Assembly: GCA_029202545.1 (NCBI GenBank)
Contig: CP119311.1
Coordinates: 4,774,001 to 4,838,000, forward strand
Direction: 5' to 3'
Origin: Candidatus Pseudobacter hemicellulosilyticus
Lineage (GTDB): Bacteria; Bacteroidota; Bacteroidia; Chitinophagales; Chitinophagaceae
Length of the DNA: 64,000 nucleotides
Every line of letters starts with the position of its first letter. The stretch's first letter is position 1. This document shows positions 33,088 through 41,872 of the stretch, piece by piece. A model generated the notes under the pieces. The model had not been told where the DNA came from. It searched no databases and was given only the letters and a program-made list of their open reading frames with translations. A program made the translations under genes and the position numbers.

Positions 33088-34302
33088 CTGACGCTTATCA
33101 ACTCCAACAGACCCTCCCAACGATCCGCGCTCCTGGGCGCAGCCTTCCTGATGGCCACTTCCGCCATTGGTCCCGGTTTTATCACCCAGACAACCGTCTT
33201 CACGCAGCAGCTGCTGGCCAGCTTTGGCTTTGTGATCCTGATCTCCATACTGCTGGATATCGGGGCGCAGCTCAATATCTGGCGCATCATCTCTGTCAGC
33301 GGCCTGCGGGCGCAAGACCTCTCCAATAAAGTTTTACCCGGCGCAGGATATGGGCTGGCAGGCCTGATTGTCCTGGGTGGACTGGCCTTCAATATCGGCA
33401 ATGTAGCCGGCGCCGGCATGGGTATCAATATCTTATTTAACGTTGATGCACAACCGGATCACCCAATCTGGGGCGCCGTGATCAGCGCAGCCATTGCGCT
33501 GGTGATCTTCTGGGTAAAAGAAGCCGGCAAAGCCATGGACTGGTTTGCCAAAGTCCTGGGTTTTGTGATGATCGGCCTCACGCTGTACGTGGCCATTGCT
33601 TCACAGCCACCGGTGGGCGCTGCTGTTTACCGCAGCTTTATCCCGGAACGAATTGATACCATGGCCATCGTCACCCTGGTAGGAGGCACCGTGGGCGGGT
33701 ATATCAGCTTTGCCGGCGCACACCGCCTGCTGGATGCCGGTATCAGCGGCCCCGCGCAGCTGCCGCAGGTAACACGCAGCAGCGTCAACGCCATCCTGCT
33801 GGCCTCTGTGATGCGTGTGCTGCTCTTCCTGGCCTCGCTGGGTGTGGTAATGGGCGGTTTTGCACTGGATAAGAATAATCCGGCCGGCTCCGTATTCCAG
33901 CAGGTGGCCGGAAACCTGGGCTATAAGATCTTTGGCATTGTTCTCTGGAGCGCGGCCATTACTTCCGTGGTGGGCTCGGCCTATACCTCGGTCTCTTTCC
34001 TGCGCACCCTGCATCCATACTTTGACAGGTATTACCGGATGGTGACTACGGTCTTCATTGTGCTGTCTACCGCCATCTTTGGCTGGGTAGGGCAGCCGGT
34101 AAAAGTATTGATAGTAGCAGGCGCCCTCAACGGGCTGATCCTGCCGGTGGCGCTGACATTGATGTTGCTGGCCCTGCACAAGCCAGGACTGACAGGCAAC
34201 TACCGGCACCCACGATGGTTGCAGGCAGTAGGCTGGGGCGTGGTAGGTATTATGGGCTGGATGGGGATGCGGACCATTTTACTGCAGCTATCTGGCAGTT
34301 AG
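33088..34302 (+). CDS. NRAMP-family divalent metal transporter (YcsG-like)
   Basis: A membrane transporter of about 404 residues with around ten or eleven spans, of the NRAMP type found beside pxp genes (for example YcsG of Bacillus subtilis). Span 1 has LLGAAFLMATSAIGPGFITQT; later signatures are GNVAGAGMGINILF and GGTVGGYISFAGAHRLLDAG. The first in-frame ATG (33151) would cut span 1 in half, whereas in-frame codons back to 33088 extend it properly. The only start-like codon after the upstream stop is CTG at 33088, so a non-ATG start is proposed. It shares its direction with pxpBCA and lies just after the second Sus locus. Natural substrate (metal or organic ion) unknown. Confidence 0.82.
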   Translation: MTLINSNRPSQRSALLGAAFLMATSAIGPGFITQTTVFTQQLLASFGFVILISILLDIGAQLNIWRIISVSGLRAQDLSNKVLPGAGYGLAGLIVLGGLAFNIGNVAGAGMGINILFNVDAQPDHPIWGAVISAAIALVIFWVKEAGKAMDWFAKVLGFVMIGLTLYVAIASQPPVGAAVYRSFIPERIDTMAIVTLVGGTVGGYISFAGAHRLLDAGISGPAQLPQVTRSSVNAILLASVMRVLLFLASLGVVMGGFALDKNNPAGSVFQQVAGNLGYKIFGIVLWSAAITSVVGSAYTSVSFLRTLHPYFDRYYRMVTTVFIVLSTAIFGWVGQPVKVLIVAGALNGLILPVALTLMLLALHKPGLTGNYRHPRWLQAVGWGVVGIMGWMGMRTILLQLSGS

Positions 34303-34320
34303 GCTGGTGACCAGTTTTTT
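34303..34320 (+). terminator. Weak terminator after the NRAMP gene
   Basis: A short hairpin (CTGG/CCAG, 3-nt loop) followed by six T just after the stop codon. The stem is short, so efficiency is doubtful. Confidence 0.4.
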
Positions 34321-34456
34321 GGAGCGGCCCTTGTTCCTGTAATCCCGTATTTAGCTTTTAATTTGCAATTAAGAAACTAATTTCCCGTTGTAATATTTGT
34401 TCCCACACTTCGACCATTGAATAGCTGAATTTTACTTAGTTACCAATCCTTAATGT

Positions 34457-35719
34457 ATGTCATCCAACCAAAAAGGTCCGGGATCCGATCTCTATTCTTA
34501 TGACGCATTCAGTGGCAGCGGTGAAAAACCGTCCGAAAGCCGTTTCTTCTGGTGGTGTTCCGGCGCTCACCAATCCCTGCTCCGCCAGTTTCCTTCAGAA
34601 CACAGTAAGTTTACCGGTCTCGGGGGTGTTATGCTGGCCACTTTTGTGCTGGCCGCCCTTTCCTCCGGCTATGCCGTGTACAGCGTATTCGGCAACTGGG
34701 GCTGGACCATCCTCTTTGCCATTGTGTGGGGCCTGATCATCTTCAACTTTGACCGGTTCCTGGTAGCCACCATGCGGAAATATGGCGTCAGCCGGCGCAA
34801 ACAGTTCTGGATGGCCTTGCCTCGTATCCTGCTGGCCATGCTGATCGGCATCACCATTGCCCGGCCACTGGAACTGAAGATCTTTGAGAAAGAAATAGAT
34901 ACCAAGGTCACGGAGAATATCCATAAAAAGATCCAGCTGAATGATAGCCTTCTGCAATTGGAGACCCGCACCCAGGTGCAGCGCACCGAGGCCGAACGTG
35001 CCCGTCTGACCAACCGTAAAGCAGCCATTGAAGATACGCTGGCCCGCCTGCAGCTTGCCTATGTACAGGAAGCGGATGGTACAGGTGGCTCCATGCAGCG
35101 CGGCATTCACCAGCTCACCTTATTAAAGCAGCAGGCCTGGCAGAATGCCCGTACCCAGTATACCCCGGAATTAGAGCAGCTGCAAAAGGACCTGCTGATA
35201 CAGGACAGCATACTGGCAGCAGCTACGGCAGGCATGGAAGAGAAAAGGCGGCAGTACGAGGCCAGTGCCAAAGCCAATGTGGGCTTTCTGGAACGTAACA
35301 AGGCTTTGTCGGACCTGGCAGGGGAGGAGAGCAGTGTTTTCTGGACCAGCCTGCTTTTGTCCTTGCTTATTATTTTATTGGAGACCGGTCCTATCCTGTC
35401 CAAACTGATCATGCCCGTAGGCCCTTATGATATTGCGCTGGCGCGCGAAGAGCTGACCCATATGGCCGCCTCAGAAAATGAATTGCGCCGCGATAAAGAG
35501 CTGGTCTCCGAAAAGAAAAAAGCGTTCTACCGCAAACAGAAAGAACTATCCGATGAACTGGTGGATAAGCTCAGCAAATTACAGCAAAAACATATAGACG
35601 AAGAACTGGACAAATGGGAACGTGGCGAATGGGATCCCAAAGATCACCGGTCTTCCATGGATGCCGTGATGCGGAAATTGCGGGAAAGATACCAGCTGGA
35701 TGAGGACAATATGTTGTGA
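34457..35719 (+). CDS. DUF4407 membrane protein with coiled coil
   Basis: A 420-residue protein of the DUF4407 family. Membrane segments lie at about residues 55-78 (GVMLATFVLAALSSGYAVYSVFG), 80-100 (WTILFAIVWGLIIFNFDRFLV), 117-135 and 292-315 (SVFWTSLLLSLLIILLETGPI). Between the third and fourth segments is a long coiled-coil region rich in Gln, Glu, Ala and Arg, and the charged C-terminal tail is also helical. DUF4407 proteins are widespread and uncharacterised. The preceding 154 bp hold an AT-rich stretch without a clear promoter match. It converges on the small membrane-protein gene downstream. Confidence 0.85.
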   Translation: MSSNQKGPGSDLYSYDAFSGSGEKPSESRFFWWCSGAHQSLLRQFPSEHSKFTGLGGVMLATFVLAALSSGYAVYSVFGNWGWTILFAIVWGLIIFNFDRFLVATMRKYGVSRRKQFWMALPRILLAMLIGITIARPLELKIFEKEIDTKVTENIHKKIQLNDSLLQLETRTQVQRTEAERARLTNRKAAIEDTLARLQLAYVQEADGTGGSMQRGIHQLTLLKQQAWQNARTQYTPELEQLQKDLLIQDSILAAATAGMEEKRRQYEASAKANVGFLERNKALSDLAGEESSVFWTSLLLSLLIILLETGPILSKLIMPVGPYDIALAREELTHMAASENELRRDKELVSEKKKAFYRKQKELSDELVDKLSKLQQKHIDEELDKWERGEWDPKDHRSSMDAVMRKLRERYQLDEDNML

Positions 35720-35826
35720 GGATCAGCTGCGCAAAACATAGGTCCAGTTATTCATAACAGACCGTAATAGTTACCAGTGTTTTAAAATGCGGTGGAGCAG
35801 GGTTTGGAAAGGTGGATGGTGAGATT

Positions 35827-36315
35827 TTATTGCAAAAAGAAATTCAACGCACCAAGCCCCGCCAGCAGAACGGCGGCGATGACCCAGGCGCCGGTACCAG
35901 CGTCTGTTTTCCGGCGGGCCGACTTAGTAAGCAGGGCAGCCAGGGCCAGCAGGAGCAGTAGTACTACAAAGCCCAGGAACATAAAGGAAAAATCGAAGAT
36001 CCCTTTTATGCCCAGTTCCACCATCATGCCACCGGATAGCAGGGCCAGGAAAGCCAAGACCGCTACACTGCAGCTCCACCCCAACGTATTGCGTTTAAGG
36101 AGTAGCCAGCCGCCGCCGATGGCGGCCAGGATATTAATGAAGGCGCGTATCTTGGTAAAAAGATCAGACTTATTGATCAGGATGGAATCGTTCCGTACCG
36201 CATAGGAGGAAGACCGGGAAGAAGTGATATCCACTATCAGCAGCAGGAGCAAAATGATGCCTAAAATAAATACCAGGAATGCGGCCGCTCTTTCTTTCCA
36301 GTTCAGTGTTTGCAT
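35827..36315 (-). CDS. Hypothetical four-span membrane protein
   Basis: A 162-residue inner-membrane protein with four hydrophobic segments (about residues 10-28, 57-72, 80-98 and 107-130) and a further one near the C-terminus. There is no recognisable domain. The start is the ATG at 36315 (MQTLNWKERAAAF). It sits 52 bp after the SGNH gene and reads in the same direction, so the two may be co-transcribed. Function unknown. Confidence 0.75.
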   Translation of the reverse strand: MQTLNWKERAAAFLVFILGIILLLLLIVDITSSRSSSYAVRNDSILINKSDLFTKIRAFINILAAIGGGWLLLKRNTLGWSCSVAVLAFLALLSGGMMVELGIKGIFDFSFMFLGFVVLLLLLALAALLTKSARRKTDAGTGAWVIAAVLLAGLGALNFFLQ

Positions 36316-36367
36316 GTCGGCAAATTAGCAAAGACGGAGAGTATCTGCAAGTAAAGATTTTGTTGTC

Positions 36368-37060
36368 TTACAAAGTGTTGCTGATATCGTGTTCCAGTTT
36401 CTCTGCCCAGCGTTTATACTCTTTCCCGGAATAATGCAACTGGTCTGTGGTAAGCAGATCAGGATAGGCCGCTACCTCCCGGGTGCCGGGGGTAATATCA
36501 ATATAATGGACCGTGTAGAATTCGGCAATACTCTGGTTGGTACTGTTGAACAGGTCAATTTCCCGGCGGATCTGTTCCCGTTCCCTTCCTTCGGCAAAAG
36601 GGGTAATACCCCAGTCGGGGATAGACAGGACAAACACATGATCCGGCCGGCCGCCAGCCAGGGCAATGGCGCGTTCCAGCAACTGTGTGAACTGTTCAGC
36701 ATATTCCTGGACCGGCCGCCCGCGGTACTGGTTATTTACACCTATCAGGAGCGAAACATAATCGTAGGAACCGTTGAAGACCGTATCCGCCATCGCTGCC
36801 ATCAGTTCGTCCGTGGTCCAGCCGGTTTTGGCTATGATCTCGGGAGCATGAAAATCATGTCCTGAACGGCGCAGCAGCTGAACCGCCTGGTAGGGAAAAT
36901 TCTGCGCCAGGGGGACGCCCTCGCCAATGGTGTAGGAATCGCCTAACGCCAGGTAAGTATAAGTTGTAGGATGCATGCTCTGTGAAAGATGAGCCGGCAA
37001 AATACAACAACAAACGTATAGAAGGAGCCTTATTTTAATCATCTGCCAATCTTTTCTCAT
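36368..37060 (-). CDS. SGNH/GDSL-family esterase or lipase
   Basis: A 230-residue exported hydrolase. An N-terminal hydrophobic signal (IRLLLYVCCCILPAHLSQS) precedes the SGNH fold. Block I ALGDSYTIGEG holds the catalytic serine, block III LLIGVNNQYRG supplies the Asn, and block V DQLHYSGKEY supplies the Asp/His pair. Substrates of such proteins include acyl and acetyl esters, and the fold alone does not say which. An internal ATG at codon 7 (MIKIRLLL) is a possible alternative start. The gene lies beside a hairpin-rich gene-free region. Confidence 0.9.
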   Translation of the reverse strand: MRKDWQMIKIRLLLYVCCCILPAHLSQSMHPTTYTYLALGDSYTIGEGVPLAQNFPYQAVQLLRRSGHDFHAPEIIAKTGWTTDELMAAMADTVFNGSYDYVSLLIGVNNQYRGRPVQEYAEQFTQLLERAIALAGGRPDHVFVLSIPDWGITPFAEGREREQIRREIDLFNSTNQSIAEFYTVHYIDITPGTREVAAYPDLLTTDQLHYSGKEYKRWAEKLEHDISNTL

Positions 37061-37681
37061 TTTATATACGTAAATTAGTAGCAGAATGATTCCTTGACCA
37101 CCTCTGCCACCTACGAAAAGAAAGAAGAAGCACTGACTGTTCTTCCAATTAACCTTCTTTACCTTATTTTATTCTTTGGTCCCTTTTTGACTCCCTGCCC
37201 GGAACAAAACACCCCAAAAAAAATCCGGAAGGAGGGGCATTGGCCTGCATCTTCCTTCCGGCAATTTGAAATGAGTACGGCTTGTTCCTGCTAAATTGTA
37301 GTGAAGGTCCTGGCTATTTACCGCCAGGAAGCCCCCGCTGATCCCTGAATCTATCTATTCCTTGTATGCCTGTAAGGGCATAGCAATAAACCTATCCGCG
37401 GCTACTGCCATTGGCGGTAACAGGATATTATTTGCCTTACTATTCCTGTTGACCGTTCTTTTAAAAATAGGAAGCTGATAAACGAAAGTTGTCAGCTCGC
37501 TGCCGGCATGTTCCTTTGAAACCACCATGTACTGTTCCCGGTGTCCACCCGGAGCAGGGTAGCATCCACTACAGATAGTAGTTCAGGCCCGCTACAGCCA
37601 CCCTATCAACAAACTGGCAACAGTCTCCCAAAAACGGGTTCACTGTTGCCAGTTGTTTTTTTATAGTATATGGATACTTTT
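37061..37681. other. Gene-free, hairpin-rich region; candidate non-coding RNA
   Basis: No convincing gene in 620 bp. The + strand has a series of hairpins: 37225-37261 (9-bp stem), 37308-37329 (7 bp), 37365-37382 (6 bp), 37403-37419 (7 bp with one G-U), 37473-37497 (9 bp with one G-U). It ends in a strong terminator with its T tract on the + strand. Both flanking genes read leftwards, so a + strand terminator here implies a rightward transcript inside the gap. Reading frames such as 37094-37294 look random. Confidence 0.45.
37613..37660 (+). terminator. Strong terminator, rightward, in the gap before the TonB receptor
   Basis: A perfect 12-bp stem (37613-37624 with 37642-37653), 17-nt loop, then seven T on the + strand. 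The leftward side lacks a T tract, so it does not fit as the terminator of the leftward TonB-receptor gene. Confidence 0.8.
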
Positions 37682-40318
37682 TTATTGCTGCATGCCCTGC
37701 ATACCATTCTGCATGCCTTCCATTTCACCACGGGTGTTTTTCCTCTTGAACAGTGCTGCATCAAATTTACCGAAGCGGTAACTGAAATTCAGTCGCACCA
37801 CCTGCGGGTCACGCCTGCGCCATTCATCCTGTACAAAGCCTGCCGCCAGGGAATGTACAAAGTTGCGGCGGGTGCGGAAGATATCACTCCAGTTTACAGA
37901 AATGGAAGCGGCATTTTTCTTTATGGTGAAATCCTTGCGCAGGCCCAGATCGGCCCCATAGTTGGCATCAATATACCCCTGGGTAGTGGATGGGTTGCCG
38001 CCGAAGAAACCACCGCCGGGACCTCCGCGGCCACCACTGCCGCCGCTATTGCTGGTGCTGACAGGCAGGGCGCTGCGCGACTGGTACTCGCCACTCAGCT
38101 GGATGCTCCAGCCTTTATTGATCTTGAAAGTATTGTTCAGTTTGGTAAAAGAACTGGTGCGTTCGTTTTCCAGGTTCTGTACTACGTTATCGCCATTGAT
38201 CTTTGAATAGTACACGTTGGTGTTCAGGTTCATTTCCCACCATTTGGTCCAGTTGTTACGGAACACCAGTTCCAGCCCGGCCGCATAGGCAGAGGAAGCA
38301 TTGATATAGGTGGAGATAAAGGCGGAGTCTCCACTGGTAGCCAGTTCCTGCCAGTACTGGTAACGGGCAATGAGGTCAGTAGTGTATTTCCCAAAAACGG
38401 TGGCCAGGAAAGTATGGTTCTTTTCACCATAGGTCTTCTGGTAGGAAAGTTCCAGCGAATGGGTGAACTCAGGCTTGAGGTCAGGGTTACCGGTCTGGTA
38501 ATTGAGCCGGTCGGAAAAATCCGTGTTGGGCATCAGCTGGAAGAAATTGGGCCGGTTGATGCGCCGGGAATAATTGACCTGCAGGTCCTGCCTGTTGTCA
38601 AAATTCCGGGTCAGGAAAACACTCGGGAAAAGACTGATAGGAAACTCGTTGGAGTAATGGTCTTTACCCAGCTGCTCCCCATCATAGCTGGAAGATTCCG
38701 CACGCAGTCCCAGCTGGTAGCTAAAATTTTCTTTCACTTTCTGGGAGAAAGTAACATATCCCGCATATACATAGTCGGTATATTCAAACTCATTGCTCAT
38801 GGCGGGGATGAGAACGCCGTCAATGCTATTAAGCTGGCGGCTTTCAAAGGTCCGGACCTGTGCGCGCAGCCCTGCTTCATACTTCATCTTGTCCGTGATA
38901 GGGTTGATGAAATCCGCCTGCACGGTGAAGAAGTCATTACCGCCGCCGCCGTCAATACCCTGTAATGATTCCTGGCCGGCCGGTTGCTGCTGGACAGGAT
39001 CGGTAAAGGAGCGATAGCGGATATTACTGTTATTGCTGTTGGTGCTGGTATTGTAATTGACATCAGCGGTAAACTCCTTGCCGGTTTTGGCAAACAGGTG
39101 CTTATAACCCAGCTGCAGCCCATAGTTCCGGAAATTGAACTTACCCAAAGTATTGCGGTATTCTGAAGTGGCAGGAGCAGAAGACACCAGGTTCTGGTAG
39201 AGCAGGTTATTCTGGTTATCATTTTTGAAAGTACCGTCGGCCAGTGAGCCGGACAGACTGATCGTATTCCTGTTGTCAACAAAATAATCAACGCCCATCC
39301 GGCCGAAACCGAAACCACCCCGGGAAATATTATCATTATCCTGGAGGGTGCGCAGGGTGATATCCTTTTCTGTGCTGGTACGATCCGTTTCGCCCCAGCC
39401 AATGGATTTGCGCGCGTTGTACATACCGCTGGCAAAGAAATTGAGCTTGCCCTGGCGGATATTGATATCGCCGCCGCCATTGAGGCGGGCCCGGGAATCA
39501 ATGCCTGCACGGACGCTGCCGCTATAGCCGGCTTTGCGGTTCTTTTTAAGGACTATGTTGAGGATGCCCGACTGACCGCCGCTGGCATCATACTTGGCAG
39601 AGGGGTTGGTGATCAGCTCTACGCTGGCAATGGCATCGGCCGGGATCTGGTCCAGGGAGAGCGTAGTAGGCCTGCCATCCACAAAAAGCTGTGGCGCTGC
39701 ATTGCGCAGCGTAACATTGCCGTCGATGTCCACATTGATGGCCGGCACATTGCGCATAACATCAATGGCGGTACCACCGGCTGAATTGATGTTCTTTTCT
39801 ACGTTGAATATTTTACGGTCCACACCCATCTGGATCATGGGTTTGCTACCGGATACCGTAACACTTTCCAGGAGCTCAGCATCCTGCTCCATTTTAATAT
39901 TGCCCAGGTCTTTGTCTACCCCGGCCATGGCCTGGCTCATATCCATGCCAGGTCCCATTTTCAGGTCGAAGCTGATCTTTTGTTCAAAAGCTTTATACCC
40001 GATGGCTGTAACAGCCAGCCGGAACTGACCAAAGATGGGGAGGTTTTCCAGGCTGAAATCACCATTGCCACGGGTCAGCATTCCCGCCAGCACCGTGTCT
40101 TTTCTTTTACGGTTTACGGAATCAAAAGCCTGTCCGATCAGCTGCACGGAGGCGGCTTCCAGTCCTTTGTTGGTCTTAGTGTCAATGATGCGGCCATAGA
40201 AGCGGCCAATACTGGGCGGTGCTCCGCCGGGACGCCGGCCACCCGCACCGGCGGGCATCTGGGCCAGCAGGGTAGTGGTCAGCAAAATGCAGACAAGGCT
40301 AAACAGGGATCTTCTCAT
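37682..40318 (-). CDS. TonB-dependent receptor, outer-membrane beta-barrel family
   Basis: An 878-residue outer-membrane receptor. It has a signal peptide (about residues 1-19), a carboxypeptidase-regulatory-like domain (about 40-120, GRFYGRIIDTKTNKGLEAASV), a plug domain (about 150-270, with FVDGRPTTLSLDQIPADAIASVELI) and a long barrel. It is not a SusC: there is no STN domain and no SusD gene beside it. A glycine-rich loop (SGGSGGRGGPGGGFFGG) lies near residue 780, and the end is Gln/Met-rich (GEMEGMQNGMQGMQQ). Transported substrate unknown. It stands alone, with a 95-bp gap to the DUF445 gene upstream of it. Confidence 0.93.
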   Translation of the reverse strand: MRRSLFSLVCILLTTTLLAQMPAGAGGRRPGGAPPSIGRFYGRIIDTKTNKGLEAASVQLIGQAFDSVNRKRKDTVLAGMLTRGNGDFSLENLPIFGQFRLAVTAIGYKAFEQKISFDLKMGPGMDMSQAMAGVDKDLGNIKMEQDAELLESVTVSGSKPMIQMGVDRKIFNVEKNINSAGGTAIDVMRNVPAINVDIDGNVTLRNAAPQLFVDGRPTTLSLDQIPADAIASVELITNPSAKYDASGGQSGILNIVLKKNRKAGYSGSVRAGIDSRARLNGGGDINIRQGKLNFFASGMYNARKSIGWGETDRTSTEKDITLRTLQDNDNISRGGFGFGRMGVDYFVDNRNTISLSGSLADGTFKNDNQNNLLYQNLVSSAPATSEYRNTLGKFNFRNYGLQLGYKHLFAKTGKEFTADVNYNTSTNSNNSNIRYRSFTDPVQQQPAGQESLQGIDGGGGNDFFTVQADFINPITDKMKYEAGLRAQVRTFESRQLNSIDGVLIPAMSNEFEYTDYVYAGYVTFSQKVKENFSYQLGLRAESSSYDGEQLGKDHYSNEFPISLFPSVFLTRNFDNRQDLQVNYSRRINRPNFFQLMPNTDFSDRLNYQTGNPDLKPEFTHSLELSYQKTYGEKNHTFLATVFGKYTTDLIARYQYWQELATSGDSAFISTYINASSAYAAGLELVFRNNWTKWWEMNLNTNVYYSKINGDNVVQNLENERTSSFTKLNNTFKINKGWSIQLSGEYQSRSALPVSTSNSGGSGGRGGPGGGFFGGNPSTTQGYIDANYGADLGLRKDFTIKKNAASISVNWSDIFRTRRNFVHSLAAGFVQDEWRRRDPQVVRLNFSYRFGKFDAALFKRKNTRGEMEGMQNGMQGMQQ

Positions 40319-40413
40319 GATTATAGTATCTCCAATTGTGAGGGATTAGACGCAAGTTCCCCGCACTACCTGTGAGCCGGGTACGGATTGTGATGAGTGG
40401 TCGGAAAGAAGGT

Positions 40414-41019
40414 TTAGCTGGTGGCCAGGTAAAACAATACCTGGAATACGCCGATCAGGAAGCCTAATGCGGCGCCAAAAAGGCGGATCAGGCGGAATTC
40501 CCTGGACATAACCTCGTAGAGGACGGCTTCCAGTTTCTCCGGTGGGAAGGCAGCGATCCTGGCCGTTACTATCTTTTCCAGGTCCAGTTCCTGCTGGAGG
40601 CTGCTCATATAACTTTTCATGAGGTTGGGGAAGATCTCTTCCAGCTCCTTCATGAAAATTTCCTTGAGCTGGCTGATGGTCTTCTCCCCAATGAACATAC
40701 TGATCATGGGAAAGGCCACGGGCAGTTTGGCGCTCAGGAAATGATCAATATGGGTTTCCACGGTGGGCATTACCTTTTGCAGGTTCTCCTGGCTGGTGAT
40801 CTTGTGTTCCAGTTCGGTGAACGACAGCAGTTCCGTATTGACCAGTTTACCCACTCTGTCCGCAAAAGCCTGCTGGCGTTTGGGGAAAATGCCCTGTACC
40901 GTTACGCCCAGTATCCTGACCGGGTAGCGGGGATGGAACAATAGTTTGAGAGCAGCCCGGTTAGCAAGCCAGCCAACAAGGGCCGATACCACAGGGATAA
41001 TCAGAAGCCACCAGTTCAT
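40414..41019 (-). CDS. DUF445 family membrane protein
   Basis: A 201-residue protein of the DUF445 family. A short N-terminal membrane segment (WWLLIIPVVSALVGWLANRAAL) precedes LLFHPRYPVRILGVTVQGIFPKRQQAFADRVG, the family signature. A helical middle part follows, and a second membrane segment sits at the C-terminus (GAALGFLIGVFQVLFYLA). Function unknown. It diverges from tRNA-His across about 270 bp that hold the tRNA promoter and otherwise nothing recognisable. Confidence 0.88.
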   Translation of the reverse strand: MNWWLLIIPVVSALVGWLANRAALKLLFHPRYPVRILGVTVQGIFPKRQQAFADRVGKLVNTELLSFTELEHKITSQENLQKVMPTVETHIDHFLSAKLPVAFPMISMFIGEKTISQLKEIFMKELEEIFPNLMKSYMSSLQQELDLEKIVTARIAAFPPEKLEAVLYEVMSREFRLIRLFGAALGFLIGVFQVLFYLATS

Positions 41020-41243
41020 AAAGGGCAGATTTGGTTAAAATTGTTGGGTTAAAATAAGTCAGGAGGACTGCAGGGGCCAGTTCCGTGAACGCGGTTGCAA
41101 AGAAAAGGTAAAATGAAAATCGCCGTACGGCTTTTTGAATAACTGTCAACAAATTTGAAATAAATCAAATAAATGACCGTCAGTAAATGGTTGAGACAGG
41201 AAAGATAACTAAAATGATGATGTTCAACATTTTTTTAAATTTA

Positions 41244-41275
41244 TTTTGGGAAAAATCAGAATTGCGCTACTTTTG
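41244..41275 (+). promoter_or_regulatory. Promoter of tRNA-His
   Basis: A -33 element TTTTG (41244-41248) and an exact -7 box TACTTTTG (41268-41275), spaced 19 nt. Transcription should start a few bases before the tRNA at 41291. Confidence 0.8.
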
Positions 41276-41290
41276 CACTCCACAAAAAAC

Positions 41291-41366
41291 GGTAGCTATA
41301 GCTCAGCTGGTTAGAGCATCAGATTGTGGTTCTGAGGGTCGCCGGTTCGAACCCGGTTAGCTACCC
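41291..41366 (+). tRNA. tRNA-His (anticodon GTG)
   Basis: A cloverleaf fold with acceptor arms GTAGCTA (41292-41298) and TAGCTAC (41358-41364). The extra G at position -1 (41291) pairs with C73, the hallmark of tRNA-His. The anticodon stem TCAGA/TCTGA encloses TTGTGGT, giving anticodon GTG, and the T arm has GGTTCGAACCC. CCA is not encoded. Confidence 0.97.
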
Positions 41367-41376
41367 AAACCAATGG

Positions 41377-41410
41377 AAAAGCGATCACTGAACAAGTGAT
41401 CGCTTTTTTA
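41377..41410 (+). terminator. Terminator after tRNA-His
   Basis: A perfect 13-bp stem (41377-41389 with 41395-41407), 5-nt loop and T tract. Confidence 0.95.
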
Positions 41411-41441
41411 TTTACTGACCTCTTTCGGGCATACTCTCCAC

Positions 41442-41449
41442 AATGCCTC
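41442..41449. repeat. Left copy of the 8-bp IS target duplication
   Basis: AATGCCTC lies directly before the left IS end and is repeated at 42881-42888 directly after the right end. ISL3-type elements make 8-bp duplications. Confidence 0.9.
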
Positions 41450-41467
41450 GGATCAAGTTGAAAAGTT

Positions 41468-41872
41468 GTGGGATTAGTGATAAAGAGCTTTTTTTGCAGC
41501 CAGATGAATAAAAGCCAAGGACAGGATATAGTAAAAGAGTTAATGGGTTATTTATTACCCGCAGGAACATTAGACTATTTTGAATTAACTCACATCGTAA
41601 AAGATAAAGAAGGTCTGGTATTATTTTTAGAAGAGAAGAACCTTCCCCCCGCCGAATACCAGGACCAATCCCTTCATTCCAAAGGCTTTTTACCCGAAGT
41701 TCGAGTTCAAGACTTCCCTATTCGCGATCAGAAAGTACAATTAAGCATCCGGCGCCGCCGCTGGGAACATCCGGGCACTGGCGAGATCATCTCCCGCAAC
41801 TGGGACCTGGTCATGCAGGGCGCACGAATCACCAAAGAGTTCGGGCTTTTTTTAAAAGATGCACTTGGATAA
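41468..41872 (+). CDS. ISAon1-type N-terminal region (accessory) protein
   Basis: The first frame of the insertion sequence, 134 residues. A likely internal start is the ATG at 41504 (MNKSQGQDIVKEL). The region LLPAGTLDYFELTHIVKD and VRVQDFPIRDQKVQLSIRRRRW, then WDLVMQGARITKEF, corresponds to the N-terminal zinc-finger/HTH part that is separate from the catalytic domain in ISAon1-type elements; here few cysteines remain. It overlaps the transposase frame by 14 bp, suggesting translational coupling. Confidence 0.85.
   Translation: MGLVIKSFFCSQMNKSQGQDIVKELMGYLLPAGTLDYFELTHIVKDKEGLVLFLEEKNLPPAEYQDQSLHSKGFLPEVRVQDFPIRDQKVQLSIRRRRWEHPGTGEIISRNWDLVMQGARITKEFGLFLKDALG

Noticed and set aside
37094..37294. 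66-codon frame in the gene-free region
   Set aside because: Low-complexity start, no domain, crosses the first hairpin; better explained as non-coding.
41846..41862. Possible programmed -1 frameshift joining the two IS frames at T-TTA-AAA
   Set aside because: The slippery heptamer is in the accessory frame, but a -1 shift leads to the third frame, not the transposase frame, which is in +1. The transposase has its own ATG in the overlap.
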